A stretch of DNA of 64,000 nt from Archilochus colubris (Eukaryota > Chordata > Aves > Apodiformes > Trochilidae), in the NCBI GenBank assembly GCA_023079485.1, contig CM041083.1:107696054-107760053 (forward strand), written 5' to 3'. Both the position numbers and the translations under genes were made by a program. Below the pieces are notes generated by a model that had not been told where the DNA came from, did not search any database, and saw only the letters and a program-made list of their open reading frames with translations. Below are positions 26,335 to 38,823 of the stretch, one piece after another. Position 1 is the stretch's first letter. Each line of letters starts with the position of its first letter.

Positions 26335-26470
26335 ACTTTGGATTGAGCAACTGTGCAGGCATCTTGGGTTATTCTGATCCGTTCAGCACCCAGTGTGGGA
26401 GCCCAGCATATGCAGCCCCTGAACTTCTGGCAAGGAAAAAATACGGGCCCAAAATAGATGTTTGGTCCAT
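26335..26470 (+). CDS. HUNK: HUNK exon 4: DFG, activation segment, APE
   Basis: 136 nt between CTTTCACAG and the donor GTGAGT. It completes the DFG Asp (G|AC) and reads DFGLSNCAGILGYSDPFSTQ, CGSPAYAAPELL and KKYGPKIDVWS. It thus covers the magnesium-binding Asp, the whole activation segment and the APE glutamate. The last codon is split AT|T (Ile of IGVN) at phase 2. The activation-loop threonine equivalent to the LKB1 site of AMPK-family kinases would be the T of FSTQCGSP. Every residue appears to match human HUNK. Confidence 0.98.
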
Positions 26471-28297
26471 GTGAGTTACTTCTTCTCTAGTTTATAATCG
26501 TTATTACTGTCATCTTTACCCACTGCTCAATTCAAAACCTTATTTGTGCATTTGTCTAGTCTGAGCAAGAAAATCTGTTTGATTAACGTGACTCTGAACT
26601 AAATTGCACAGCTCTTTGGTTCTGATATAGATCTTTTACATAACTGTATGTAGATTGCTAGAACATGTAGCATAGAGAAATTGAAATAAAGAACAGCTGC
26701 CGATCAATTGTTCAGACAGAGTAGAAGACAGGGCTCTGGCAGAAGAAGACCAAAAACTTTTTTGTTTTTCACAAAGGATACTCAAGAATTCTCAGCTCCA
26801 TGCACTATCCACTGTCAAGTATGACAGGAAATGTAACACTGAGTCAAGCGTGGTTATTAAAGGGGAAATCAAAACGTCCAGAAAACTCATGAGATTTTTT
26901 GAGTTTACTAGTGTTCAGGCAAAAGATCAGACAGAAGTCCCTGATACCAGGGGTAGAAGGAGCTACAAAGATGTTTTGGGGTCAACGAATTTGTCTGCAG
27001 TACGGCTGTAGACTGTGCAAATCCCACTACCTTCCAGTTGGCCATGGAAATGGCATCAGTTATCCTGGTAAGTCCTGGAGAGGAATTAGTTGAAATCAGT
27101 TAAATTTCAGCTTTTACTTTAGTATTAATAGATTTTCACTCACCAAGTGGAGATAATAACATCAGTATAAATTTCAGTGAAATAATGGAATTACAGTAAT
27201 TCCCAAGTTGAAGGATTTGGCACATTTGGAAGGTTTGAAGTACTGTATAAGCACAACACTGCTAAGAAAAATTGGTCCAAGTTTATATATTAGACTAGGA
27301 CCTGGGTCAAATTCTGGTAGGCCCCCTGTTGCACTTCAAGCCTCTTAAGAAACTCCCCTGCTGAAGCCTATTTTGCAGTCTGTTCTCCAAGGAGACCCAT
27401 GGCTAAATCACTGTATGGCTACTGAATTTCTTACCTCAGCAGTGGGACATCCGCCAGCATCAAGGTTGAAAGTACCGACCCTGAGCACTGCAGGCAAACA
27501 GAGCACAGTCATTCTTGTAAACCATTTAAATCTCTCCAGAAATAATGTCCCGCTTCCTTTTATAATAATAATTAAAAAAGAAAGTATGGTTAACTCCTAC
27601 TCTTCCTCATAGCTGAACAATTGGTGTCATTGATTGCAGTTTGTGACAGCACACTGGTTTAGTTTCTTTCAGCTCATATATGTATATTCAGCACCCTGGG
27701 GAAACAAATTCCCAAATAGGAGTAATTCCACTCAAACTGAACTTAAAGCCCTTTTAAGAGGAAAAAGAAGAGTGACCAACCTACTTCTCATCACTGACTT
27801 CTCTGGGTGTAAACTAGCAGTAATTTTTCTGCTCTAAAAAATGTAGTTGTTTACACCTGATCTTTGGGCTGCAGCAGGGGCTGTGGAGGTCACCTTTGGG
27901 CACCGAACCAGGACCTGTGATGTCCCCACTGGTGCAGACAGTCTTTCCACACCCAGGGCAGGTCTGGGACGTGGTCTCCAAAAGCAGCATGTTTCTGCAG
28001 CCTGAGGAGAAACCACAGCCTGACTGTGGTGTGGCATTTAGCTCAGGAGTTGCCTAAGAGCTGGGCTGAGTTCTCTAGCTCCAAGCTTATGTCCTACATA
28101 TTGTGTGACCTTCCATGAGCAAACGTTCAGGAATTCTTGCCCAAATTGTTGTCTGCAGCAGAAGAAAGAGATTTTTTTTTTCCATATTTTCTAATAGCAG
28201 TCAGACATTAAATATGAAGTACAGTCATTAAAACCTAAGATTGAGTTTTTCCTTGTTCCTGATCATTTTGCATTCTTTTTTCTCTGATTTCTTTTAG
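26471..28297 (+). other. HUNK intron 4
   Basis: A 1827-nt intron, GTGAGT to TTCTTTTAG. It includes a GC-rich patch at about 27.86-28.04 kb. No transposon or exon was recognised. Confidence 0.9.
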
Positions 28298-28425
28298 TGG
28301 GGTGAACATGTACGCGATGCTGACAGGAACATTACCTTTTACTGTGGAGCCCTTCAGCTTGAGAGCTTTATACCAGAAAATGGTGGACAAAGAAATGAAC
28401 CCTTTTCCCACCCAGCTCTCCACAG
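28298..28425 (+). CDS. HUNK: HUNK exon 5: kinase C-lobe helix F to G region
   Basis: 128 nt between GATTTCTTTTAG and the donor GTAATC. It completes Ile and reads GVNMYAMLTGTLPFTVEPFS, then LRALYQKMVDKEMNPFPTQL and ST. It ends at phase 1 (G of the following Ala). One base downstream of the donor the frame would stay open (28302-28616), so this end was set by the GTAATC donor and homology. VEPFSLRALYQKMVDKEMN is shared with human HUNK. F in NPFPTQ replaces the human L. Confidence 0.97.
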
Positions 28426-30723
28426 GTAATCAAGGGGGTGTGCTGGGACTTGTTCAGATCCGGTTCATCAGAACCACTGCATTGAAATGTGGAGTCTTGC
28501 TGCTGCTGTGGCACACTAAAAAAAACCCCAAACAATCCTCTTTGTATTTTATCCTCCAAAAGATGTGCGGGAGCTGCTCTAGTATAACTCCTTTTGCTTT
28601 TTTTTTTTTTATTTAAGCTGGAGAAGTGCCACTTTGAGCTGAATATGAGAAAGGAACAAATCTGTGAAAATCTGTGCAATTGCTTTTGTAGAGTAGTTGG
28701 TTAAGTTTGGATGTTCAGAAGATTTTAAACGCATAGGGTATGGATGCATGAACAGGTTATTCTGAAGAAACAAATTCCTGGAGATTATTATGATTAAGGT
28801 TGAGTGATACGATACCTTGAATGACTTCCTAATTATTATGGAATAATCACACATATGCAGAAAATTATTTTGGGATAGTGGCCTGCGATAACCTTTGTGT
28901 ATTCACAAAATGCAAAGTTGCTGATGTATTAGTATTAGAAATACTAATTCCTGCTTGAAAGCCATGTCACTAGGCAACAGAATAATTTTTCAGCTTATTG
29001 CAAGACCATCATCAGCATTTGGAACAAACTCTGTTTTGTAGTTGGGTTTTATTTTTGTTTGATACATTTGTTGTTCACAGAGAGCGTCTGTTCTCCTTAT
29101 CTGTCGGCCTGCTTACAAGGGACATTCATTGAAATTAAAAGACTGAGAAAGAGAAAAAGGGTAACAGAGCATACATTTTCACAGTGCACTAGGGAGGGCA
29201 ACCATTGTCATGGGGGGTGAGGTAAAGCCTTTGGAAATTGTGTCTCAAGATGAATTCTCCAAGTACAAATTTACCTGCATACGGAAGAAGTAGGTAGTTA
29301 AGGGTTTCTCGCACAGGAATCAAGTGGAGTATGTTATTCTTTGCTCACTCAGCATCTCTATGAAGTACACTTTTCCTGCCAGCAGTTCATATTGCTGGCA
29401 TGTTGTGAAGTGGTAGGTTTAAAAGTGAGCTGGGATGCTGCAAGTCTTGCAGTTCATTTGATGCAATTAGAGTGTTTGGTATTTCTGTTCTGGAGACTTC
29501 CCGTTAGGATTCAGTTGCACAGAATGGTGATTTTAATGTTCTAGGACATGCTCTAAAGCCCTGCTGAGTAAATTAGAAGAAAGTTTATACTTCTTGCTTC
29601 ATGCTCTACTGATCTAGATGACAAATCCTGCATCAATTCCAAAGTTACTCTTGAATTCAAGGACTTGCACATGATAATAAACATTTTTCGAGTTTAGCAA
29701 GTAATTTACCAAACGTACCTCCCATTGTGAGGCTTTTACCAATAAAGAGCAGTTATATCATGTCTGTGTAGTGTCTTTGAACCAATGGACCTTTTCCCTA
29801 ATTGTTTTTGTTCAATCATCTTTGAGTAGGACATTTCACTGACTTCACTGGGGCAACTCATCTGTTAAAGGTTGAATCACCAACTAAAGGCCTAAAGGAG
29901 ACCAGCAAAAAAGAGAACATTACTTTTGACAGGTTTCATTTTGCTGTTTCATTCATCTTACCATTTCATAAGGGAGATCAAATTTTATCCCAAATGCATC
30001 TCTGTAACACTTGTAGCTCACTGACACAATGGTCTCCAGTGCATATGGTATTTTGTTTGTCCTGCAAGACTATAGCAGCTTGAACTTTAAGAGATGATGG
30101 CAAAATAAAGGAATAGATTTAAGTCTGTTAACCTTTACTCACTGTGAACAAAGGTAAGTGTGGGTTCTTGGTCTAAGTTAGCAGCCTTGCTCATTCACTG
30201 ACATGACAAACTTAACTAACATGACATTTGTTCTGGCTCTGGGTCAGTAGGTGGAAACTCTGCTCCTCTGCTCTACCAGTTGTTGTGTTTGTTAACTTCT
30301 TAGGTTTATGGATCTTCTTCTTTAATCATATTTTCTTTTTCTGTATATTCACCTATAGACATTTTTTGCAGGAGTCTGTTTTGCCTTTTCAGTACATTGT
30401 TGTTTAATATTTAATTTCACAGTTACTCGAAACACAGTCCCATCATAAAGTAGACAGTTTTATCATTGAGCAAGTGTATGCTATATTTGTATTAGTTAAA
30501 ATGCTGGGTGACCTTGAGCACGCTAAGCAACTGTGTAGCAACAGGGAAAATTTGGAATCAGTGTTTGATTTTCCCATTTAGGAAACCATTTTTCATTAAG
30601 CTTCTTAAGCAACACAGCTATCTGATTATTGATTTTAGGTGAGCAGAGTTTAGTTGTTCAGGAAGTTGACACTCACCTCTTACACGTTCCTTTTTTATCC
30701 TCAATTTATAACTTTTCTGTGTT

Positions 30724-30765
30724 CATAGAATGCCATATTGGAAAGGACCTCAAGGATCCAACATT
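30724..30765 (-). mobile_element. short CR1 3'-terminus fragment
   Basis: CATAGAATGCCATATTGGAAAGGACCTCAAGGATCCAACA is the reverse complement of the last about 40 bases of a CR1 element (catagaatggtttgggttggaaaggacctcaaagatcatctagttccaaca). Only the extreme 3' end is recognisable. Confidence 0.7.
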
Positions 30766-31310
30766 TCATGGTTCATGGTCTTTCTTCCACAGAAGAGAAA
30801 TGAAGTAGAGATAAGAAGAAGAGGCATTGTCTATTTTTGTAGTGTAGAGGGAGGATTTTATTAAGTGGGCCTTGCTCATGGCTTGTGAAATGACCTCATT
30901 GCCCTTTCTCCAGCTGGTTTTGTAAACAACACCTGTACACCTGATTTTAGCCAGGCTGGCCCTCACAGTATAAGCAAGACACCAAGCTGTTTTCATTCAT
31001 GGTGAGGAAGATGAAGAGAGCAAGAGTTCTTGTAATCCCCCCTGAAGCCACTGTTTCTTATCATCACTGAGCTCAGTATGCTCAAGGAAGTTAGGAGAGT
31101 GATGCAGTGTCTCATGATGCTGGTCTCTCATTTGTCAAAAGAGCAAAGTTTGACTAAAAATTACACCACAGGAACAAAATTCCACTGAGTGAAGGTCACC
31201 AGGTAATCAGATTAGTGCTGTCCTTGAGCAAATCGTAGATGAGGCCTCACAAAATGAGGCCCATGGGATGGTTCACAGCAGCCTTTGTTCACCATCCTGC
31301 TTAGTGCAGC

Positions 31311-31341
31311 AGGAAAAATAGCTTCAGGAAAAATAGCTTCA
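31311..31341. repeat. 15-bp tandem duplication
   Basis: The unit GGAAAAATAGCTTCA is present twice in a row. It is a small local duplication. Confidence 0.85.
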
Positions 31342-31648
31342 GGTGCAACGGGTCCAAAAATCAATTGGACAACTTTGTGTTTGCTTCCTGGAGAATTATT
31401 TTTTAAATCTCACAGCCGTGGGACTAAGTGGAAAAGGCTTATCTTCTCCCAGTACCATCTGGCAGCTCAAAGTGGCTAAGGTGCTCTTTCTCATCTGCTC
31501 CATGTCACCTGGGTCCAGCTGGCCTGGGAGCTTTACCAGGGGTGAATCCTTTATACAGAATTAGTCATTCCAGGTCTAGATCTGTTATTTTTGTGGTGCT
31601 TCACAAGCCTCATTTAATTAGTTTTCTTTAGCCCAGGATGTGGGGAAA

Positions 31649-31672
31649 AAATAAATAAATAAATAAATAAAA
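31649..31672. repeat. (AAAT)n microsatellite
   Basis: Five to six AAAT units after a short A run. It is an ordinary simple repeat. Confidence 0.9.
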
Positions 31673-32009
31673 GATTTCAGGGATATTGTGGGAACTAAAG
31701 GTGGTCGTGGTGGACAGGAGGTTGTTAGATTGGGAAAAGGTTATTTACTTTGCTGTAAACCCATGGGATGCATGTGATTTCTGAGATGGGGGAAGTACTG
31801 GAGAAAGAGGAGATCAGATGGAAGAACAAGGGGTTTGTTGTTTGTCCTAACAGCGGGTTCTGTGCCAGGGAGGCATCACGGGAGGCACTTGGGGCATGTG
31901 GAGAGCAGCCACAGCATCAGCTTCCAGCAGGTTTATGAACCTGGATGTGGGGTTACCTGCTGTTGCTGCAATATTGCTGTCATAGGAAAAAAAAATGGTG
32001 GGAAGGTAT

Positions 32010-32062
32010 CTCAAAATATTAAAGTATCTCAAATATTAAATATTAAAGTATCTCAAATAAAT
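32010..32062. repeat. short tandem array of AAAGTATCTCAAATATT-like units
   Basis: The motif ATCTCAAA(A)TATTAAA recurs three times over about 50 bases with internal slippage. The unit length is irregular. Confidence 0.75.
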
Positions 32063-32409
32063 CAGCAATTTGTGAAGACAGAGCTTAGGAAAAAAAACCA
32101 AAGCAGCAGTTGATGCTTAACTGAACCAGTAAATACATGATCAGAATTCTCTTTCTTCCACATACTAACTTTTTGACAGTAGGCCTGCAGTGAAATTGAT
32201 AGCCTCTCAGGGCCCCCTCCAGCTGATAGTTGATTTTTTGCAGGATGTAGAACACTGAGGTTACCCAGACTGTAGGAGCCAGCAACAATAGTGTGTAACT
32301 CTAATTTAGTTGGGGATAAAGCCTCCCTTCCTGATACCCACCCTGGCCTGGTGCATCAGCCCAGCCATCCCTTCCCATACTGTGTGTGGGGTGATGCAGG
32401 TGAGCTCAA

Positions 32410-32452
32410 GGAAAAAAATAAAAATAAAAATAAATAATAATAATTTAAAAAA
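32410..32452. repeat. A-rich AAAAT/AAT repeat
   Basis: AAAAAAATAAAAATAAAAAT followed by AATAATAATAATT. It is simple low-complexity DNA, possibly a decayed poly-A tail, but no element body was identified before it. Confidence 0.85.
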
Positions 32453-33153
32453 TGCTGAGGAGAGCGCCCAGGCAAACATGAAGGAGGGCAGCAGCCTGAT
32501 AAAGGTGAATCTGTGGAGGGCAGCAGCACTGTCCCTAGGTATGCCTAGGTACACTGTACCGAGGTGTATGCCTGTACCTAGGTGTATGCCCTTTTCAGAT
32601 GTGGACATCATGGCTTCATGGCAGGAATGTTCTTCTCCTTAAGCTGGATTTGGGAATGGGGATTCATGAAGGTTTCACTCTACTGCTGGTGCAGAAGGGA
32701 CATCACTGCTACTTTGCTTCAGAACAGAGGGCATGGATTGTATGCATGCTGTGGTGGTCAGACCAAACACCTCTAAAGCCAAATGTGAGCAACTGGCTTG
32801 TAATTCAGTTTTCTAGCATTGAGGTATTAGCACATGCAGCTTGATCTGCTCTGTATCACAAGCTTTTATGGGGTCTGGGTTGCCTGCACTGATATGAAGT
32901 AACTCTGTTGGCAAGGCTGTACTGCAGCTTGCCCAGAGCAGGCATCCCGCTATGATGTGCCACAGTGGTCCTGGGCTGCCACTGCCCAGGGTGGCAAGGA
33001 GAGAAGTAGACACAACACACTCAGGAGAGTGCAGGAGGGGAACCATGGCTCTGCTATGGCAGAAGGTGGTAAAAAGTCCCCACGGTTCTGCCCATCTGAC
33101 CTGGTGAAACCTCTGCTGCAGTCATCACTTCTGCTTCTCACTTGCCACTGACT

Positions 33154-33180
33154 TCATTTGGGACTAATGATCCCAAATGA
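33154..33180. repeat. perfect inverted repeat (10-bp stem, 7-nt loop)
   Basis: The left arm TCATTTGGGA (33154-33163), loop CTAATGA and right arm TCCCAAATGA (33171-33180) pair without mismatch. It directly abuts a second perfect hairpin on its right. Confidence 0.95.
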
Positions 33181-33209
33181 TCAAGTAAGATCGGCATGAT
33201 CTTACTTGA
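33181..33209. repeat. perfect inverted repeat (12-bp stem, 5-nt loop)
   Basis: The left arm TCAAGTAAGATC (33181-33192), loop GGCAT and right arm GATCTTACTTGA (33198-33209) pair without mismatch. There is no spacer between it and the preceding hairpin. Confidence 0.95.
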
Positions 33210-34097
33210 CTGTATGTCCTCTACAAAATAATTCCAATTTTAATTTTCCCAGATGTAGGTTTCTTTATCTTTCATGAAGGGAATTGTAGGAGACAGTTAA
33301 CTCTACTATCTTGTAGCTGATAAACTGAATCCAGCCCTGGTAATATGAGGAATAAAGACTAGACCTAGTCAAAACAGAGTTTGTTTTCAGCTCAGATATG
33401 CACTTCTTGTGAGTCTTTATAAAAATCACTTGATTTCAGTGCTCCTAACCATATAAGAAGCACATGACTCCAAACATATCAGAAAAGTACTTTCTTGGGT
33501 TTTTGCAAGAAATTCCTGAGGGATGGTTGAATGTCACTGAAAGTTAAAGGTTCAGTATCTGCAAAGAGAATGAAGGAAGTGTTGTGATTTTACTGTACTC
33601 TTTTAATTTGGCTAAAACCTCCTGCAACTGATTGTAGCTTGGATGGAAACCAAGAGAGAATTTGTCCTTAGGATGTCAAGGGGAGCCAGTTTTCCATGTC
33701 TTCCCCCCCAACTCTGCATCCCTCCCCTCCACTCATCCCCAGTCTATCTCCTTCTACTTTAAGTACAGATGGAATGATTTGCCTCTGACCTGACATCAGC
33801 CTCTTGTCCTCAGACAAAAGATAAGTTTTAGCTAACTGCTTGGAAACCTCAAACAAAACCTCTGCTGAAACAAAAGGTGCTTTTTCTCCTCTCCTTTATG
33901 ACACTATAAATCACTGTGAATCATTGTTTATTTTACTTACTAATCGTTTATTGGATTTTCCTTTTTCTCAAGGACATTAGAATGTACCATAAGGTTTAGT
34001 ATACTCTCAGTCAGGCTACACACCTGTAGTAACTCAGCTACCATGTTACATCATAAAGTATATGACATAGCTGTTGTTTTTCTTGATTTCTTCACAG

Positions 34098-34233
34098 CGG
34101 CTGTAAACTTTCTACGATCTCTACTAGAGCCAGATCCTGCAAAGAGACCAAACATCCAGCAAGCACTTGCGAATCGATGGCTTAATGAGAATTACCCTGG
34201 GAGAGCACCACCTAATGTCACATATCCAAACAG
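34098..34233 (+). CDS. HUNK: HUNK exon 6: end of kinase domain
   Basis: 136 nt between TTTCTTCACAG and the donor GTACTG. It reads (A)AVNFLRSLLEPDPAKRPN, IQQALANRWLNENYPG and APPNVTYPN, with Arg split AG|G at phase 2. It contains the conserved C-lobe arginine of KRPN and the last kinase helices. From memory, human HUNK has GAISFLRSLLEPDPVKRPN, so the junction residue is Ala here instead of Gly, which follows from the phase-1 split G|CG. The intron-retained frame runs on to 34324 and was not used. Confidence 0.97.
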
Positions 34234-37200
34234 GTACTGTGCAAAAAAAAGGAGAAAGCCTGCCAGGGTGTATATCCCTTTAAAAGTAAATGTCTCTGGC
34301 ACTGAAATTTTATTCCTTGTGTGACAGCGTCCCACTGCATCTTCTGGGATTGCTTTTGTGACTGTTTGAAAAGTTGCTGACCATTAAATATGTGTTGATT
34401 GAACTGGTAAAAAAAACCCACCTTAAATTAGAAGCTGTCATAGATACATTATTTGCAGAAGGGTCTGGGGTGCAGATTGTATGACTGAATGGCTCCAGGC
34501 CTTGGAACAGATATGAGTGACATCAGCTATGATATTATGCTTGTTTTGTCATACATGTATGAGGCTCTGCATACATGTCTGAGGTTCTGTGGATTAGGTA
34601 AATATGAAAACCCAGGTGAGAGAGGTCAGAGTTTAAAGATCTTGCTTTGTTGGTTGTTGATCATGAATACCTGTTCAATGCTGAATGGATAAATTAATAC
34701 AAACAGAGAAAAAGTTTCATAGTCAGTCAAACAACCATCTAGGAGAAAAAAGAAAGATACTTGTGATCCACTTTGGTTAAAGAAAACAGTCTTGCTTGAC
34801 CTCAGACATCTGCAATGTAGAGTCAACACATGACCCATCCAGCCTGGTCTCTTGTTACAGTCAATGAAGAGAAATAAGGGCACTTTTCACAGAATTATTC
34901 ATCTGACTTTTTGATTCTGCAATAGGATAACATTTTGCCCAGGAGATCCAAATCCCTCTCCAGTTATTGTAAATGGAGCCTCAGGCAACCCACCTAGACA
35001 TATATATGTATATATATGTATTTGATCAGATAAAACCTTTTTCCCATACCAAAGCCCTCCAGCTGTGTCTCATGCATAGTCTAGTACCAGCTGAGGATTC
35101 ACTATAGGAGTTAGAGCTTGCAGGCCAGGATCCTAAGGAACACTGAGGCAAAGACAGCAACTTAAAATCAATTTTTCGTGCTTAAAATTTGATGGTGCCC
35201 CAATTTCCTGCGAAGAGGGGAGTCCCTGAGTGAAGATCCTAACTTCTCCCCTACAGTTAATTCAGTTGCCATATACCAGATATAGTGTTTGCCTAGGGGC
35301 TTGGCAACTCGCTTTTGTCTGAATGTCTGAACTGCTGTCCTCCACCCAAAGATAGTTTGATGTTGAGCAGCCTTTGTGTCATTGTCGTGCATCTTTAAGC
35401 TATGCTTACAGCCAGCCTTCAGCATTCAGCCCAGGCCACAGCTTTGCTGGTGAGAGTGCCTGTTTTCCCTTCTGCTCCACTCCTAGCAGGATATGTTTCA
35501 GAGCCAGGTCTCCAACTCCTGTGAGGCTAAGAGGTACCTGAGACACCCACCTTACTACTGAAGCAGGTGATGAGTACTTCCACCACTTGATCATGTTGAG
35601 ACCTAGGCACAGAAAATCATTGTGAGCCCTGAATCTTCAAGAATTTTTTGAGACCTTTCCCTTTGACATTGCTGTTAGCTGGCTTACAGGTTGCAGCCCA
35701 CATTGTCTGGGCTCCTACCTGAGTCATCTCCCTTTTCTCTCTGCATTGACAGAGAATGGAGGTTGCTAATTTAGCTGCAAGCATTTCCCTTCCAGAGGCA
35801 GGGTCCTGACTTTCAATTATTGTATTGTGGAGAATTGCTGTGACTATGATTTTGTTTGACCTGAAGAGATTAACAGATTTCCCACTCTCACAGTATGGTT
35901 GGATAGATGTTGAGCAGCTTGGATGCCTGGAGGCATCACTAGATGGGCAATGGGGAGGGCAAATGTGAGGCTAACTCTCTGCAGTCCTCAGACTTACATA
36001 GACTGACTCTAAAGATGCCCTCTGTGAACAATTGCTTTGCAAGGAATATGAACAGGAACAGGCAGACACATTATATAGATGCTACCGGCCCAAAGTTAAG
36101 GGTGGTTGAGTTAATTTGTGTAGTAAAATTTTATCCATGAAAGGAAATCTGAGTTCCCATGTTGCACTGGACTTTACTGAAGTATGGTACATATGAACAC
36201 TGTATGGTAAAGAAAGGGAAAACGAGTGTAAACTAAGTGAGTCATTAAGCTAATGAAATCACTGTCATAATGAGTCTAATCAATCTACAGAATGTGGCAT
36301 CTGTTAAGTGAATCTAAGTGTAACTGAAAGCTGTATGGGTAATTGAATTCTCTTTCTGTGTGCATCATCTGATTTGTAGAAAAGAAAAAAGAAATCGTGT
36401 TTGAATGGGCTTTCATGGTTATTTTGCATTTGTAGGTACATTTTCATGTCTCTGTTTTTGATTTCTTAGCCTGCAGTTGTCAGGCTTTACTCAGGTTGTG
36501 GTGCAAGCATCCCTTCTAGGGTCTGCTCATTGGTGTAGTTAGGTGGGTGACTTTGAGAAGAGGCCAGCCTCTGTTAGGCACAAAAGCTGTGCAATGCTCT
36601 TTATTTATGAGGTGCCTGTTAATCATTCCCTCCTCAAGGCAATTGAAACAAATGGAAAAACAGAAGAAAATTAAGTGACAAACTATGGAGAGGGCATATG
36701 CTTGCTCATGCATGTATGGGTATATGGTAATGATAATAATCCATTCCTATTATAAGCACTTCTAAAGGGAGTATCAATGTGGAATGCTATGCCTTGTTAT
36801 TGAAAAAAACAGTTGTTTGGGTTTTTTTCTTTCTCACTGAAGTGCTTTTCTATCCATTTGGTCTGAAAACAAGAAAAAAGGAGAAACTCCTATCTGAATT
36901 CAGATTTGATGTGATGCAGTAAAGAACAAAATCCATAGAGATTCTTTCTTTCACTTAATTTTTTTGATAGCGTTTCTTTAGTTTAAGTAGTTGATGCCCT
37001 AGGGTTGACCTGTCTGGAATTTGTCACACTGGAATCCTATAGGGAAAACACTGAAGTTTGTAATATTTAAAGACATGACTGGAGTCCTTTTGAGCTTGCC
37101 TCAAAAAGCACCACTCGAGTCAGCTTTGACAGAATTGCTCTTAAGTTTTTGTTAGCGTGCAAATGTGGGTGAGCTGCATCATAATAAGTATGAAAAAATC

Positions 37201-38654
37201 CATTACTGAATTTTCAAGGAAAAAACAGTTCCTCTCCCAGTCATGCTTTTTATAACAAACAAGAAACGGTGTTATGTTGTTGCAGTGCACTTTCACGATT
37301 TTGGACATAGCACCCATTGCTCTCAAAACAAGATCTTGGTAGGAAAAAGGAGAGCATGGAGATAAGGAGGAAAAATTGCAGAAACTGCATTTTCAGGAGA
37401 ATATTCTCCTAGGCTTTTTATAAGTTTGTTTTTATTAAAGACATTCCCTGAAGCAAAAAATGCCCATTTTGCTGAGCACTTCAAGTAGAAAATGCTTGAA
37501 TTTCTTTTGCTATCCACATTCTTTAACAGGCAATGACCAAGATAAGTTTTGCTTTTGAACTTTAAAAAAAAAAAAATCCAATGCCAAGCATTCCTTAGTG
37601 CAGAGCAAATGTTAATAAGCACACCAAGTAAAGGAAAAGAGTTATTTGAGATTTTCCAGACTGTTCTACATCTTGTCTAAGTCATGTATATCAGATCTAG
37701 ATTGCCGTCTGACTATTCCTTGCATCACAGGTGCACAGGACAGGGGGACAGCAGAACAGGAGTGAGAAAACCAGAGAGTAGTCCTTTGGGAGGAGGAAGA
37801 TAGGTTGTAAAAAAGTCCACAACCTAAGTTCCCCTAAATTGCCTAAGCCAGATATTAGGCTTACTATTAGGAGTAAGGAATATCCTTTAGAAACCTAGCA
37901 TTTCTTTAGAGATGGGTAAGAGTTGACAGGTTCATCTGGAAGCTGGCTAGCACATTTAGAAGTCTGAATAGTAGCAGAGTTCTTTGGAAAATCTGGTTTT
38001 AACTTTAGACTGAGAAGATGCTTTGCCATATCCGCAAGGCTGCTGTATTTATTTTCTCATTCAATTTCTCAGTCCATTGTAGACTTTATAGAAGAGCAAA
38101 TGCATAAGTCTGTCTTGTGCTTTTGACTGACATGAATATAGCAGCAGTTTTACCATTTTGAGAGCTGCTGTAGTAACCCTCCCTGCATCCCCTTTCTTCA
38201 GCATGGAATTCCCTAGCTGCTCAGTGCACGAATATTGTGCAATAGGTAAGGAGTGAAACTGAATGCAGTGGTGTTTGATTACGAGGAAAGAGTAATTTCA
38301 GAAAGTCAAAGGTAGCTACCTGAGTTGGATATTACCTTTTTTTATTCAAAGCCAGGTGGATGATCCTGACAGCCATCATTGGTCAAATGTAGGGTAACAA
38401 AAGGCTGCATCCTTAGCATCGTGGTGCCATTTCACGTCAGGGTGGGACATGGTGGGGAAGGTGCTGTTCATTCATCTATCACAGCTTCCCACAGTTCCTG
38501 TGTTTTCCAGACAGTCTGCCCTTTTCATGCCAATCACTCCCCTGTCACTGAGCTTTTCAGACTTCTTCTCTACACTCAGCTATGTCCCACCTATGAGAGA
38601 ACTCTCACTGGCAGGATGGTCCAAAGAATGTGCTCTGCCTCTCTCTTTGTGCAG
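34234..38654 (+). other. HUNK intron 6
   Basis: A 4421-nt intron, GTACTG to CTTTGTGCAG. It has a short TATATG-type microsatellite at 34999-35021 and a poly-A run near 37563. I recognise nothing else, and its ORFs are short. Confidence 0.9.
34999..35021. repeat. (TATATG)-type microsatellite
   Basis: Two copies of TATATATGTA in a row within an AT-alternating stretch. Confidence 0.85.
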
Positions 38655-38823
38655 GATTCACCTTGAGGACCTCAGCCAAAGTGTCCTGCTCCATATGACT
38701 GAGAAGCTTGGCTACAAGAACAGCGATGTCATCAACACTGTGCTCTCAAACAGGGCGAGTCACACACTTGCCATCTACTTTCTTCTTAATAAGAAATTGG
38801 AGCGCTACTTGGCAAGCCTTAGG
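38655..38823 (+). CDS. HUNK: HUNK exon 7: SNF1-homology / UBA-like segment
   Basis: 169 nt between CTCTTTGTGCAG and the strong donor GTAAGT. It reads IHLEDLSQSVLLHMTEKLGY, KNSDVINTVLSNRASHTLAI and YFLLNKKLERYLASLR, ending at phase 0. In HUNK this region after the kinase domain is described as SNF1-homologous. AMPK-related kinases commonly carry a UBA-like fold here. HMTEKLGYKNSDVINTVLSNRA is nearly invariant with human. Human has LSG near the junction where this gene has LASLR, so the border is slightly different. Confidence 0.96.

Larger units (their letters stand above)
28426..34097 (+). other. HUNK intron 5
   Basis: A 5672-nt intron, GTAATC to TTTCTTCACAG. It contains a short antisense CR1 end at 30.7 kb, small tandem and simple repeats at 31.3, 31.65, 32.0 and 32.4 kb, and two abutting perfect hairpins at 33154-33209. 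ORFs here are all short. Confidence 0.9.

Noticed and set aside
28426..28616. Continuation of the HUNK exon 5 frame past 28425
   Set aside because: The GTAATC donor and homology end the exon at 28425. The remainder shows no kinase sequence.
30500..30545. Possible MIR-like core (GCTGGGTGACCTTGAGCA)
   Set aside because: Only about 18 bases fit and the following sequence does not continue the MIR order, so I did not list it.
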